Source: Cognatitamlana sp035818475
Lineage (GTDB): Bacteria; Bacteroidota; Bacteroidia; Flavobacteriales; Flavobacteriaceae
Reading direction: 5' to 3'
NCBI RefSeq assembly: GCF_035818475.1
Contig: NZ_JAYMGV010000001.1
Coordinates: forward strand, 1,736,001 to 1,800,000
Length of the DNA: 64,000 nt
Shown here: positions 26,193 to 35,500 of the stretch, piece after piece
How the letters are laid out: every line of letters starts with the position of its first letter
Numbering within the stretch: position 1 is the stretch's first letter
Translations under genes and position numbers: made by a program
Notes under the pieces: model-generated
Seen by the model: only the letters and a program-made list of their open reading frames with translations
Database searches by the model: none
What the model was told of the DNA's origin: nothing

Positions 26193-27494
26193 TTGGAACT
26201 TATATTTAAAAAACTTACTAGAAAAAATGTATCACTCGTAGTTTATGTTTTAGTAGGTTTTTTTGTTTTATTAAAAGAGACAGTTTACTATCCAGATAGT
26301 TATGCGTTTTTAAAAATGTCGTTTAACAGGTCTCCATTATATAGTTCGTTTTTAAAGGTCATGACAACAATTTTTGGAGATAGTTTTGAACTACCAACAA
26401 AAATAATCCAATACGGTTTATTGGTGTTGGCCGTCTACTCGTTCTTGAGATTTATTGAAAGATGTTATAGTTTAAACAGGTTTGGAATGATTATGCTGCA
26501 ATTAGTTTTGTTGTCTCCTTGTTTGTATTTCTATTACGTTTCAAGCACTTTATTGTCTGAAGCGTTGGCTTATCCACTAGTAATTCTAATAGTGGTAAAT
26601 TCGATAAAAATGGTAGTTAGCGGTAACTTAAAACTAGTATTTAAACTATTATCACTGCTTTTCATTTGCATACTTGTAAGAGGACAGTTTATAGCGTTTC
26701 TTCCTGTAATAGCATTGTTGGTTTTATATATTGTATTGAAAACAAGAATAGGGTTAGAGAAAGTAGTTCTTCCTTTAGTTTGCATATTAATTCTTCCTTT
26801 ATTAACCGGACAAGTTGAAAGGGGGTATAATAAGCTAGTTCATAGGAATTATGTTAGCAATTCAATGAATTATGTCCATTTTATAAGTTCCATGTTCTAT
26901 CTAGCAGATGAAAGTGATTTCGAGGCTTTTGAATCTAAAGAAGCCAGAGAATATTTTGTTATTGTACACAAAAGTTTAACCAAAGCTGGCTTGACTAAAA
27001 AAGAGTCAGAGCGCGCAAAGGTTTATGATTATTATGATGTTTTTGTTACATCTTTTTCAAGAATATGTAACCGGAGAGTCCATGAGCTAGGACTTAAATA
27101 TTTTGAAGAGAAAGGACTAAACTACTATGACCAAAACATAGAGTTAAATAAGTTATGCGCAAATATGCTCTTTCCGCTTTGGAAGCGTAATTTTAAAAAA
27201 TGGATAGGGTTTTATTTTAGAGGATTAAAAGTTTCATTTGGGTCGTTCAAGCAAATGCTGTTATTTCTATTGCTATTAATTTCTGGTTTAATGGGGGCAG
27301 CAAAGTCTAAAGTAAATAATGATTTATTTTCTTTGGTGGCGGTTTCAACTCTATTTATGTTTGCCAACAATACCTTAATTACGTTAGTTGTTCATCCAAT
27401 AAAAAGGTATGTTTTTTACTTTGACTGGGTTATTTTTGCAATAATCATCTTACTTTTGAACGAAGTATTAAAAAAACAGATTAATGGAAATTGA
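26193..27494 (+). CDS. Polytopic membrane protein, possible GT-C type glycosyltransferase
   Basis: 433 residues beginning with TTG at 26193, 11 bases after obgE; the next in-frame ATG is over 40 residues in and past the first membrane span. About nine to eleven hydrophobic segments are visible, with a soluble charged loop at about residues 215-335. YYPDSYAFLKMSFNRSPLYS between the first two spans resembles the first acidic loop of GT-C (ArnT/PMT-like) lipid-linked sugar transferases. It overlaps the GT2 gene by 11 bases, which fits a role in glycan assembly using a polyprenyl-linked sugar. No specific substrate can be named. Confidence 0.6.
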   Translation: MELIFKKLTRKNVSLVVYVLVGFFVLLKETVYYPDSYAFLKMSFNRSPLYSSFLKVMTTIFGDSFELPTKIIQYGLLVLAVYSFLRFIERCYSLNRFGMIMLQLVLLSPCLYFYYVSSTLLSEALAYPLVILIVVNSIKMVVSGNLKLVFKLLSLLFICILVRGQFIAFLPVIALLVLYIVLKTRIGLEKVVLPLVCILILPLLTGQVERGYNKLVHRNYVSNSMNYVHFISSMFYLADESDFEAFESKEAREYFVIVHKSLTKAGLTKKESERAKVYDYYDVFVTSFSRICNRRVHELGLKYFEEKGLNYYDQNIELNKLCANMLFPLWKRNFKKWIGFYFRGLKVSFGSFKQMLLFLLLLISGLMGAAKSKVNNDLFSLVAVSTLFMFANNTLITLVVHPIKRYVFYFDWVIFAIIILLLNEVLKKQINGN

Positions 27495-28602
27495 GCTATC
27501 CATTGTAATGCCTTGTTTAAACGAGGCTGAAACAATAGAAAAATGTATAAAAAAGGCATCTCAATTTTTAAGTGCATATAATATTTCAGGGGAAATTGTT
27601 ATAGGAGATAATGGAAGTACAGATGGTTCGCAGGATATTGCAAAAGGTCTTGGGGCAAAGGTCATTCATGTCCCAGTTAAAGGGTACGGAAGTGCGTCAC
27701 GGTGTGCTATTGAAGCATCAAGGGGTAAGTTTATTATAACAGCAGATACTGATGATAGTCATGATTTGGTTAACCTAGAGCCTTTTTTAGATAAATTAAG
27801 AGCTGGGTCTGATCTTGTTGTAGGTAATAGATTCAAAGGAGGAGTTGACAAGGAATCTATGCCATTTTTGCATAGGTATATAGGGAATCCTGTTCTAACA
27901 TTTTTGGGAAATTTATTTTTTAAGACAAGCATTGGAGATTTTCATTGTGGCTTAAGAGGAATTAGTAGAATAGCTTTTGACAAGTTGAATCTAACCACTT
28001 CTGGAATGGAATTTGCCTCAGAAATGATTGTTAAGGCATCATTGGCCAATTTTAGAATTACTGAGGTACCAACCAAAGTTTATCCAGCAGGAAGAAGCCG
28101 CAAGTCCCACCTCAGAACTTTCCCTGATGGTTGGAGACACTTGCGATTTTTATTACTTTACAGCCCTAGATGGCTGTTCTTGTTTCCTGGGTTAATCTTA
28201 TTTTTTGTGGGTATAATTGGCTATATAACGTTGATGCTAAAAAGCAATATTTGGGAACTCAAAAATGCTTTGATTTTTTTGATAATGGTGTTTTTGGGGT
28301 TTCAATTTGCCGTTTTTTATGCACTTACCAAAATATTTGCCATTTCAAACGGTTTAATTCCTAAAGGAACCAACTACAAAAAAGTATTTAGATATTTTAA
28401 TTTGGAACGAGGTCTTTTACTTGGTTTCGGCCTGGCTGCTTTGGGACTTGTATTATATGTTTTTTCTCTTTTTGAAGGTGATAATGTAGCTAATTTTAAA
28501 CAAACTTTAACTTCAGTTATGTCTTTGGTTTTAGGAATTCAAATAATACTGTTTAGTTTCTTTTTTAGCATTTTAGGTTTAAAGGATAATAATGATTCTT
28601 AA
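27484..28602 (+). CDS. Glycosyltransferase family 2, polyprenyl-phosphate type with membrane tail
   Basis: 372 residues. The N-terminal GT-A domain has IVMPCLNEAETIEKCI, IGDNGSTDGSQDIAK and ITADTDDSHD (the DxD-type metal site), closest to dolichol-phosphate-mannose-synthase-like enzymes. After about residue 225 come four hydrophobic segments. Such enzymes load a sugar on undecaprenyl phosphate at the inner membrane. The start overlaps the end of the putative GT-C gene by 11 bases, consistent with a donor-maker and a user of the lipid-linked sugar. Confidence 0.85.
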   Translation: MEIELSIVMPCLNEAETIEKCIKKASQFLSAYNISGEIVIGDNGSTDGSQDIAKGLGAKVIHVPVKGYGSASRCAIEASRGKFIITADTDDSHDLVNLEPFLDKLRAGSDLVVGNRFKGGVDKESMPFLHRYIGNPVLTFLGNLFFKTSIGDFHCGLRGISRIAFDKLNLTTSGMEFASEMIVKASLANFRITEVPTKVYPAGRSRKSHLRTFPDGWRHLRFLLLYSPRWLFLFPGLILFFVGIIGYITLMLKSNIWELKNALIFLIMVFLGFQFAVFYALTKIFAISNGLIPKGTNYKKVFRYFNLERGLLLGFGLAALGLVLYVFSLFEGDNVANFKQTLTSVMSLVLGIQIILFSFFFSILGLKDNNDS

Positions 28603-28737
28603 TTTCAAGAAACTCCAAGTTGTATTATCAGCATTTATACTGACTGTGGAATTAAACAAAGCCAACGGTTAAGAAAAAGATTGCAATTAAAGTTTTGCGG
28701 AATAATTTTTGATTAAATTTATCTAAAACTAAAGGCT

Positions 28738-29259
28738 ATGCGATTTTTAAAAATTCCCCTTCTTACATTACTGATTGTGTCATGTGCTCCCATAAGAGTG
28801 AATTATGACTTTGATAAAGAAACCAATTTTGACAATTACAAAACATATCAGTATTACGCCGATATGCAAACCGGATTGAGTGAATTAGATACCAACAGGC
28901 TATTAGATGCACTAGATGCTAAAATGGCTTCAATGGGATATACTGTTTCAGAAACCCCGGACTTTTTTATTGATATAAAAAGTCAAGCATACCAAGACAC
29001 ACAACGTAGTAGCGTGGGTATTGGGATGGGAGGTTCCGGACGTAATGTGGGCGGTGGTGTTTCTGTTGGAATCCCCATAGGTCAAGGCAGTGTTAAAAGA
29101 CAGGTTACCATTGATTTTGTTGATCATGGTAAAAAACAATTGTTTTGGCAAGCTGTGGGAGAGTCCAGTTATAACTCAAAGGCTACTCCTGAAGCTAAAG
29201 CACAACTCATGAATGATTTGGTAGAAAAAATCCTGTCACAATATCCACCGGAGAAATAA
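28738..29259 (+). CDS. DUF4136 family lipoprotein
   Basis: 173 residues with a lipoprotein signal (LLTLLIVSC, lipidated Cys16). VNYDFDKETNFDNYKTYQY and the C-terminal KRQVTIDFVDHGKKQLFWQAVGES match DUF4136. A glycine-rich stretch (GIGMGGSGRNVGGG) lies mid-protein. The family is envelope-associated with no known activity. Confidence 0.85.
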   Translation: MRFLKIPLLTLLIVSCAPIRVNYDFDKETNFDNYKTYQYYADMQTGLSELDTNRLLDALDAKMASMGYTVSETPDFFIDIKSQAYQDTQRSSVGIGMGGSGRNVGGGVSVGIPIGQGSVKRQVTIDFVDHGKKQLFWQAVGESSYNSKATPEAKAQLMNDLVEKILSQYPPEK

Positions 29260-29348
29260 CCCATCCTAAATTTTATAATTATCCTAACATTGTAAGTGCT
29301 ATAGTTATTTTTTCATTTTGTAGTTTTACTTAAAACAAAAACGTAACT

Positions 29349-30071
29349 ATGGGGGTGTTAAAAAATAAAGTAGCATTAATCACAGGAGGTTCAAAAGGTA
29401 TTGGGTATGGTATTGCTGAGGCATTACTTCATGAAGGTGTTCATGTAGCTATAACCAGTAGAAATGAGTCTTCGGCTAATCAGGCAGCTAAACAATTAAA
29501 TGCCAAGGCATCAAAAGCAGAAGTCATTGGTGTTAAAGCCGATGTAAGAGATTTTGAGAGTCAGCAAAATGCTGTTAAAAAGGTTTTAGAATATTTTGGT
29601 CAGTTGGACATAGTTGTAGCTAATGCCGGTCTGGGCCATTTTGCAAGTATAGAAGATTTATCTATTGAGCAATGGCAAGAGACTATTGATACTAATTTGA
29701 CCGGTGTTTTTTATTCTATTAAATCCACTGTAGACGCTCTAAAGCAGTCCAAGGGTTATTTTATTACCATATCAAGTTTAGCAGGTACAAACTTTTTTGC
29801 AAAAGGTTCGGCATATAATGCGAGTAAATTTGGACTGACAGGGTTTACACAATCCATAATGCTGGATTTAAGGCAATATGGTGTAAAAGTAAGTACTATA
29901 ATGCCCGGTTCTGTATCAACACACTTTAACGGTAATATTCCAGATGTTAAAGACGCATGGAAAATTCAAATTGAAGATATTGGAGAACTTGTGGTTGATC
30001 TGGTAAAAATGAACCCAAGAACTTTACCCAGTAAAATAGAGGTGAGGCCTACAATGCCTCCAGGTAAATAG
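29349..30071 (+). CDS. Short-chain dehydrogenase/reductase
   Basis: 240 residues, classical SDR: cofactor motif TGGSKGIGYGIAEA, NAGLG, catalytic Ser in TISSLAG and YNASKFGL (Tyr-x3-Lys). The residue pattern after strand 2 (TSRNE) favours NADP(H). The substrate cannot be inferred. It is a single gene, convergent with the M64 peptidase gene with one base between stops. Confidence 0.88.
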   Translation: MGVLKNKVALITGGSKGIGYGIAEALLHEGVHVAITSRNESSANQAAKQLNAKASKAEVIGVKADVRDFESQQNAVKKVLEYFGQLDIVVANAGLGHFASIEDLSIEQWQETIDTNLTGVFYSIKSTVDALKQSKGYFITISSLAGTNFFAKGSAYNASKFGLTGFTQSIMLDLRQYGVKVSTIMPGSVSTHFNGNIPDVKDAWKIQIEDIGELVVDLVKMNPRTLPSKIEVRPTMPPGK

Positions 30072-30072
30072 T

Positions 30073-31488
30073 TTAGTTTTTGGCTATTTTTTTAGTTGCA
30101 ATCAGCGTATTTTCCAAATAAAAATGGGCTAAGTAAATTCCTGTACTCAAATCACTAATATCAATTGGGGTATTCACATGGTTTGATATAGTGGTAGATT
30201 TGATCTGTTTTCCATCCAGACCACTAATACTTACCCTTAGATTTGCTGTGCTTTGGCTTTCGAATTTTAGATTTATAAAAGTATTTGAAGGATTTGGATA
30301 TAAAGTTATATCATAACGGGTAACTTCACTATCTATGGTCTTTACACCAAGAGTGGAGTAGTTTATTGTCCAGGTAATTGTATTTACATGAAGGCTGTTA
30401 TGGTTATCAACTCTTAATGAAACTGTATCATCGTAAACTGTAGCTGTTAAGGTATTGGCACCATTAACCAAATCTGTTTCTAAAACAGATAATTCATCCA
30501 CATTATTGGCCACGTTTAAAGTATTTAGGGTCCATACTCTAGTCAAAGTGTTAGGATCCGGATTTATAAGGCTGAGTTGAAAGTCGAGGGGAAAACCAGG
30601 GTTATTAATAGTATTTGAGTTTGGTGTATAGGAATCAATAGGTGAAACCAAATCATGTATTTTTTCAATAATACCTTCTTTGCAAACCGGACAGAATGAT
30701 TTATTAATATGTTCCATAATGCAATTTTGGTGCGGTTTATACCAAGTTGCAGCAACCCCGGTATTACCATAAGGGTATATGCCCACATTACTGGTGTTAA
30801 GCCAATTTTTCCATTTTACTAAACCGGTATTAGTTTCCTGAGTCATATTAATAGCTTCTCCAACTAAAGCATCACCGGGATAATATTCGTCTTTTAAATC
30901 AAATAAAGAATGACCAAGTTCATGAATGGTGACATTTGCACCCCAGAAACCATTATAGGTAATTGGGAATTTACCCCCGGAACCGCCATAAGTTGTTGTA
31001 TTAACCAATATTATGGCACTATCATAAGCCGGAAAATGATCCATTAAAACATTTTCTATTTTTACTTCCGTATTACCGGCACTTACTCCATCAATACCAT
31101 AAAACAATAGCCTGTGTATGCCGTAAGCATCAAAAGTTGCGTTAAAATAAGTATCATAAAACTCAGGAGTGGCTCCTGTTTCGTCTGTATCTGTGGCGTT
31201 GGCCGGATGATCAGCACCGCTGTCATTTGAAGGTATTTTTATAGCATATACATTAAAATAGTGTTTGTATTCTTTAAACGGACTTGTATTGAACATGGTA
31301 GTGGTAAAATTGGAGGCTTCAGTAATAAATTGATCTAATTCACCTGATTGATAACCATCACTTAAAAACACAAGATTTATACGTTTGTCATTGTTTCCGG
31401 AGTATTTTATGGTTTCAATGTCAAAAGTCTGTGAATAGCTAAATAGAGTAGTCTCAACAATTATTAAAAAGTATAAAATAAGTTTCAT
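30073..31488 (-). CDS. M64 family secreted metallopeptidase with T9SS sorting domain
   Basis: 471 residues from the ATG at 31488; a TTG two codons upstream would overlap the previous gene. A signal peptide (MKLILYFLIIVETTLFSYSQ) is followed by an M64-type (IgA peptidase) domain with zinc motif HELGHSLFDLKDEY at His189, and NLVFLSDGYQ near the start. The C-terminus (ITLYPNPSNTFINL to IATKKIAKN) is a T9SS type A sorting domain, so the enzyme is exported across the outer membrane. It begins 2 bases after a lipoprotein gene. Confidence 0.88.
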   Translation of the reverse strand: MKLILYFLIIVETTLFSYSQTFDIETIKYSGNNDKRINLVFLSDGYQSGELDQFITEASNFTTTMFNTSPFKEYKHYFNVYAIKIPSNDSGADHPANATDTDETGATPEFYDTYFNATFDAYGIHRLLFYGIDGVSAGNTEVKIENVLMDHFPAYDSAIILVNTTTYGGSGGKFPITYNGFWGANVTIHELGHSLFDLKDEYYPGDALVGEAINMTQETNTGLVKWKNWLNTSNVGIYPYGNTGVAATWYKPHQNCIMEHINKSFCPVCKEGIIEKIHDLVSPIDSYTPNSNTINNPGFPLDFQLSLINPDPNTLTRVWTLNTLNVANNVDELSVLETDLVNGANTLTATVYDDTVSLRVDNHNSLHVNTITWTINYSTLGVKTIDSEVTRYDITLYPNPSNTFINLKFESQSTANLRVSISGLDGKQIKSTTISNHVNTPIDISDLSTGIYLAHFYLENTLIATKKIAKN

Positions 31489-31490
31489 TC

Positions 31491-31991
31491 TCAATTTATT
31501 TTGGTCTTGATGAGGGGCTTCTTATTATCAGCAAATGTACTAATTGTAATGTATTTAGTGTTAATGTTAAGCTGTAGTCTTACTGAAAACATTGTTTTGT
31601 CTATGCTAATAGTTTGGGTTTGGAATTGCATGGATTCATTAGTGAATTCCACTATTTTATTAAGAGGGTCTTTGATTAAGGTGCTATTTAGTATATTAGA
31701 TTTATTATCTAATTGACTACAAATTAAATCACCTTCCTTTCCATTTGTAATAGATTCAGAACTCTTAATTTTTATTTTACCATCAACTGTTTTTTGATTT
31801 ACATACTCAATAATTCTGTTATCAGTATTGCTTTTTGAAATGCTATAGGTTAAAAAAATAATCTTTGGAGTAGCTTCAATAACAGGTTTTGTTTTAGAAG
31901 TCGTTTTTTTTGAAGCACAAGATAATACTGATAGAAGGATGATTACTAAAAGTAGCCATGAAGGTTTTAAGGAAATAATATTTTGGGGCAT
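31491..31991 (-). CDS. Hypothetical lipoprotein
   Basis: 166 residues from the ATG at 31991. The signal WLLLVIILLSVLSC gives a lipobox. The mature part is rich in Lys, Thr, Ser and Asn and predicted mainly strand; I recognise no family. It is coupled (2-base gap) to the downstream secreted M64 peptidase gene, so it may accompany it at the envelope. Confidence 0.6.
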   Translation of the reverse strand: MPQNIISLKPSWLLLVIILLSVLSCASKKTTSKTKPVIEATPKIIFLTYSISKSNTDNRIIEYVNQKTVDGKIKIKSSESITNGKEGDLICSQLDNKSNILNSTLIKDPLNKIVEFTNESMQFQTQTISIDKTMFSVRLQLNINTKYITISTFADNKKPLIKTKIN

Positions 31992-32076
31992 TATTTTTTT
32001 CAAAACCAAAAAAATTAGAAACATGTAAAGTTAATAAATATCCTGACTTTGAAATAATTTAACGCTGCCTTTAAAT

Positions 32077-32105
32077 AAAAAACGAGGCGTGTTTAGCCTC
32101 GTTTT
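32077..32105. terminator. Rho-independent terminator of the DoxX gene
   Basis: AAAACGAGGC (32079-32088) pairs with GCCTCGTTTT (32096-32105), a 7-base loop, with A-rich and T-rich flanks on either strand. It follows the DoxX stop on minus. Confidence 0.8.
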
Positions 32106-32119
32106 GGAACTATAAATGC

Positions 32120-32491
32120 CTAGCTTAGTAAATCTTTGTATTTGTCTTTATAACCAATTAAAGCTAAAATATTTAAAATGAATAATGCCGCAGCACCACC
32201 AATACCGGCAGGATCTAATGTCAGGTGGAATAAAATAGCGTTCACAGAAACACTCATTAAAATCAGAGCTAATAAAGCACCATATTTGTTAAAAATAATG
32301 GCTAAACCGGCAACAATTTCAACTATTGCTACAAGTGTCAATACTTTTGCCGAAGTTAAGGCTCCAAAATAAGCTCCTGCTTCTGCAGACATTTCACCAA
32401 ATGGAATAAAGTGTAAAAATTTGTTTAGTCCGAAAACCAAAATGAATAATCCAAGAACTATTCTAACAATCATAAATACTTTTGAATTCAT
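32120..32491 (-). CDS. DoxX family membrane protein
   Basis: 123 residues with four membrane spans; IVLGLFILVFGLNKFLHFIP and LTLVAIVEIVAGLAIIF are typical of small DoxX-like proteins. These occur in quinone or thiosulphate-related redox systems, but most are uncharacterised. It is 91 bases downstream of the alpha-2-macroglobulin gene and ends at a strong terminator. Confidence 0.85.
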   Translation of the reverse strand: MNSKVFMIVRIVLGLFILVFGLNKFLHFIPFGEMSAEAGAYFGALTSAKVLTLVAIVEIVAGLAIIFNKYGALLALILMSVSVNAILFHLTLDPAGIGGAAALFILNILALIGYKDKYKDLLS

Positions 32492-32582
32492 AATAAAAAA
32501 ATTAGTTAGTGTTTTGAAAGATAGTAAATTATAAATTAAAATTGAATGGGTTTGTCTGAATATGATTACTAAAACATTGTTT

Positions 32583-35500
32583 TTAATCTTCTATTTTTAT
32601 TCGTAAGCCATTACTGTGACTGCTGAATTCCGGGGCATACATGCTTTGTATTGTAGTAATTCCATTACTCATATTACCAGTATTATTTACTCGTAAATCA
32701 TATTCAAAAACATAAACGCCTTTTGGTAAATAACCAAAAAAGAAATTGGTACTCGCATCTTTTGTGCTTTCGTAATACCCCAGGCCATCCTGCCATTTGT
32801 ATTTTGATATCACATTTACAGGCTCCAAACCTGATGCTCTCATATCTTTCATATGAAGAAATTCCATATTTCTATCACTTTTTAATTCTATTCTTACTCT
32901 TACCAGATCACCAAGACTTAGTTTTGTATCCGGAGTTATTTCAGTAATTTCTTCACCGGTATCGGTATTGGTTTTTAGAAATAGTTTTTTCTTTAGTTTA
33001 AGTGGTGTTTCTGCAGAAGTAATATTATCTAAATCCTCAAAATACTGCCAATATAAACTTCCCCAGGCTATGCCATTTCCTTTTTTAGTTAGTTTTACCT
33101 CTCCCATTTCCGGTTTAACCTCAGAGGCTGCCCAAGAGGTTTTATAATATCCTGTGCCGGCCTCTACTTTGACATTCTCTAATTTAGTGGGATCTATATT
33201 TTTGTTGCCTAAAACTACATCTACCATTTCGGTTACACTTAACCAATCACTACCCTGAAGCAATAATGCATAGACGGCTTCAGACGTTGCCTTTGTAGTT
33301 TTCCATTGGCTGGTTTGTTTGTTTTTAAGCAACCATATCTTTAAATCATCTATAGTTTTCAGGTTCTTTGTTTCGTTCTGAATGACATGCCCGGCTTCTG
33401 AAAACACGTCAATTAATAAGGCTTGTGTTTCTATAGGAGCCTGATACCAAAACCAAGAGTTAGTGTTAGCTTTCCAATACATACCCAATTCATCAGAAGT
33501 GATACTGGTCTCTTTTAATGATTTTAAAATTTTGCTTGTTGTTTCAGAATCATTATCCCTATATGCAATTAACGCCATCAAACCTTTGGAATATAAGGAG
33601 CGACTTTGCCAGTATTTCTGAATTTGAGCTTGGTAATAATTTATAACATCATTGACCTCTTTTGATTTTTTAATATCCGGGAAGAAACTTCGCATATATA
33701 GATAATGTAGTTGTATATAATTTAGATGATCCTTGCTAAGGTCTATTTTAGCGTCGTATTTTTTGATGTCTTTATAGGCTTTGACAAACTCGATATCAAG
33801 ATATTTGATGGCTTTATTTATTATAGATTCTTCACTGTCGTTCTGAATGACACCTAATTGTTTTAAATGACCAAATCCGTTGATAATGTGTTGAGTAATA
33901 TAACGATTTTCGCGGCCTCCATTAAACCAGGACCATCCACCGGAAGCCATTTGATTAGATTTTAGTTTATCTATTGCTGATTGCAATTCACTATTCATTT
34001 TATTTAAATCAAATAATAAGGCGATACGCTTTTTTTGTTCGGCTTCACTTTGTGCATCCCGTACCCACGGTGTTTCCTGAATGAGAATTGATTTTAATTC
34101 CTGATTCTTTTCAAGGTTAGAGGTCAAAGCATTTTGAGACTTCCATTGGTTAAAAACCTCTTGAATCCTCGGATTGGAATTTGCTATATGACCAGCTAAT
34201 GCATTAGCATAATATCTTGAAAAGGTCTGTTCATTACATTCATAGGGATACTCCATTAAGTAGGGAAGTGCCTGTACAGCATACCAAGCCGGATTGGAAG
34301 TCATTTCAAGCGTTAATTTATGATGTTTTAACGTTGTTGAGGTGTTGTTCTTTAGTTTATCCAGTGTAAAGGTTTTAGTCTCATTACTTTTAATCCACAT
34401 GGGTAAGGTTTCAGTAACTAACTTCCGGTTGGATAATACCGGTAAGGCATTTTGTTCACCATCACTAAAATCTTCAGATTGGGCAACAATTTTATATTGA
34501 ATAGCTTGAATACCTTCAGGAATATCCAGATTCCATGATACTTGTGTGTTTCCTTTAGCATCAACAGTAAAGCTTTTACTGTTTAAAGCATTTCCAAGTT
34601 TTGAATCCATGCTATTTCCGGAAATGGCATCAGTCAATATTAAAACAGCGTCACCGGAGATAGTTTTTTCAGATAGATTTGCAATTTTTGAACTTATGGT
34701 AATTTGATCGCCTTCACGTAAAAAACGAGGTACATTAGGAACAACCATGAGTTCTTTCTGAGTTATGGCGGTTAAAGTTTTAGTAGTACTTTCTAAAGCT
34801 TTAGTATGTGCTAATAACTGTAGTTTCCATTGTGTTAAAGCTTCAGGAGTAGTAAAACTAAAACTTATATGACCAGATTCATCTGTTCTTAGGTCAGGGA
34901 AGAAGAATGCTGTTTCTTTCAGGTTTTTTCTGATTTTTACCTGGGCTAAAGCATTTAAACCTGATTTTGTTGTAATGATAATAACACCGTTAGCGCCTCT
35001 ACTGCCATAAATTGCCGTTGTTGCTGCATCTTTTAAAATGGCAATAGATTGGATATTGGTGGTATCCAAATTAATATCACCTTCAATAATTTTACCGTCT
35101 ACTATATATAAAGGTTTTTTATCACCAGAAACTGATCCTAGACCTCGTATTAGTATATTAGAAGGGGCACCGGGAACTTCTGAAACACTTACTCCGGGTA
35201 TGACTCCCTCTAAGGATTCTTCTAGATCATTGGCACTAATACTTTTTAATTCTTTTGCACCCACCTTGGCAATTGAACCTGTTAAATCTTGTTTCTTTAC
35301 GGTACCATATGCAGTAACAACTACCTCATCCAATGTTGCACTATCTTCGGTCAGGGAAATATTTAAACGATTTTTACTGATTTTTAAACTATGTGTGCTA
35401 TATCCTATAAAACTAATTTCCAGTTCTTCTCCTTTTTTAGCCTTTATAGAGAAATTACCATCAAAATCTGTTGTAGTTCCCCGTGTGGTGCCTTTTATAA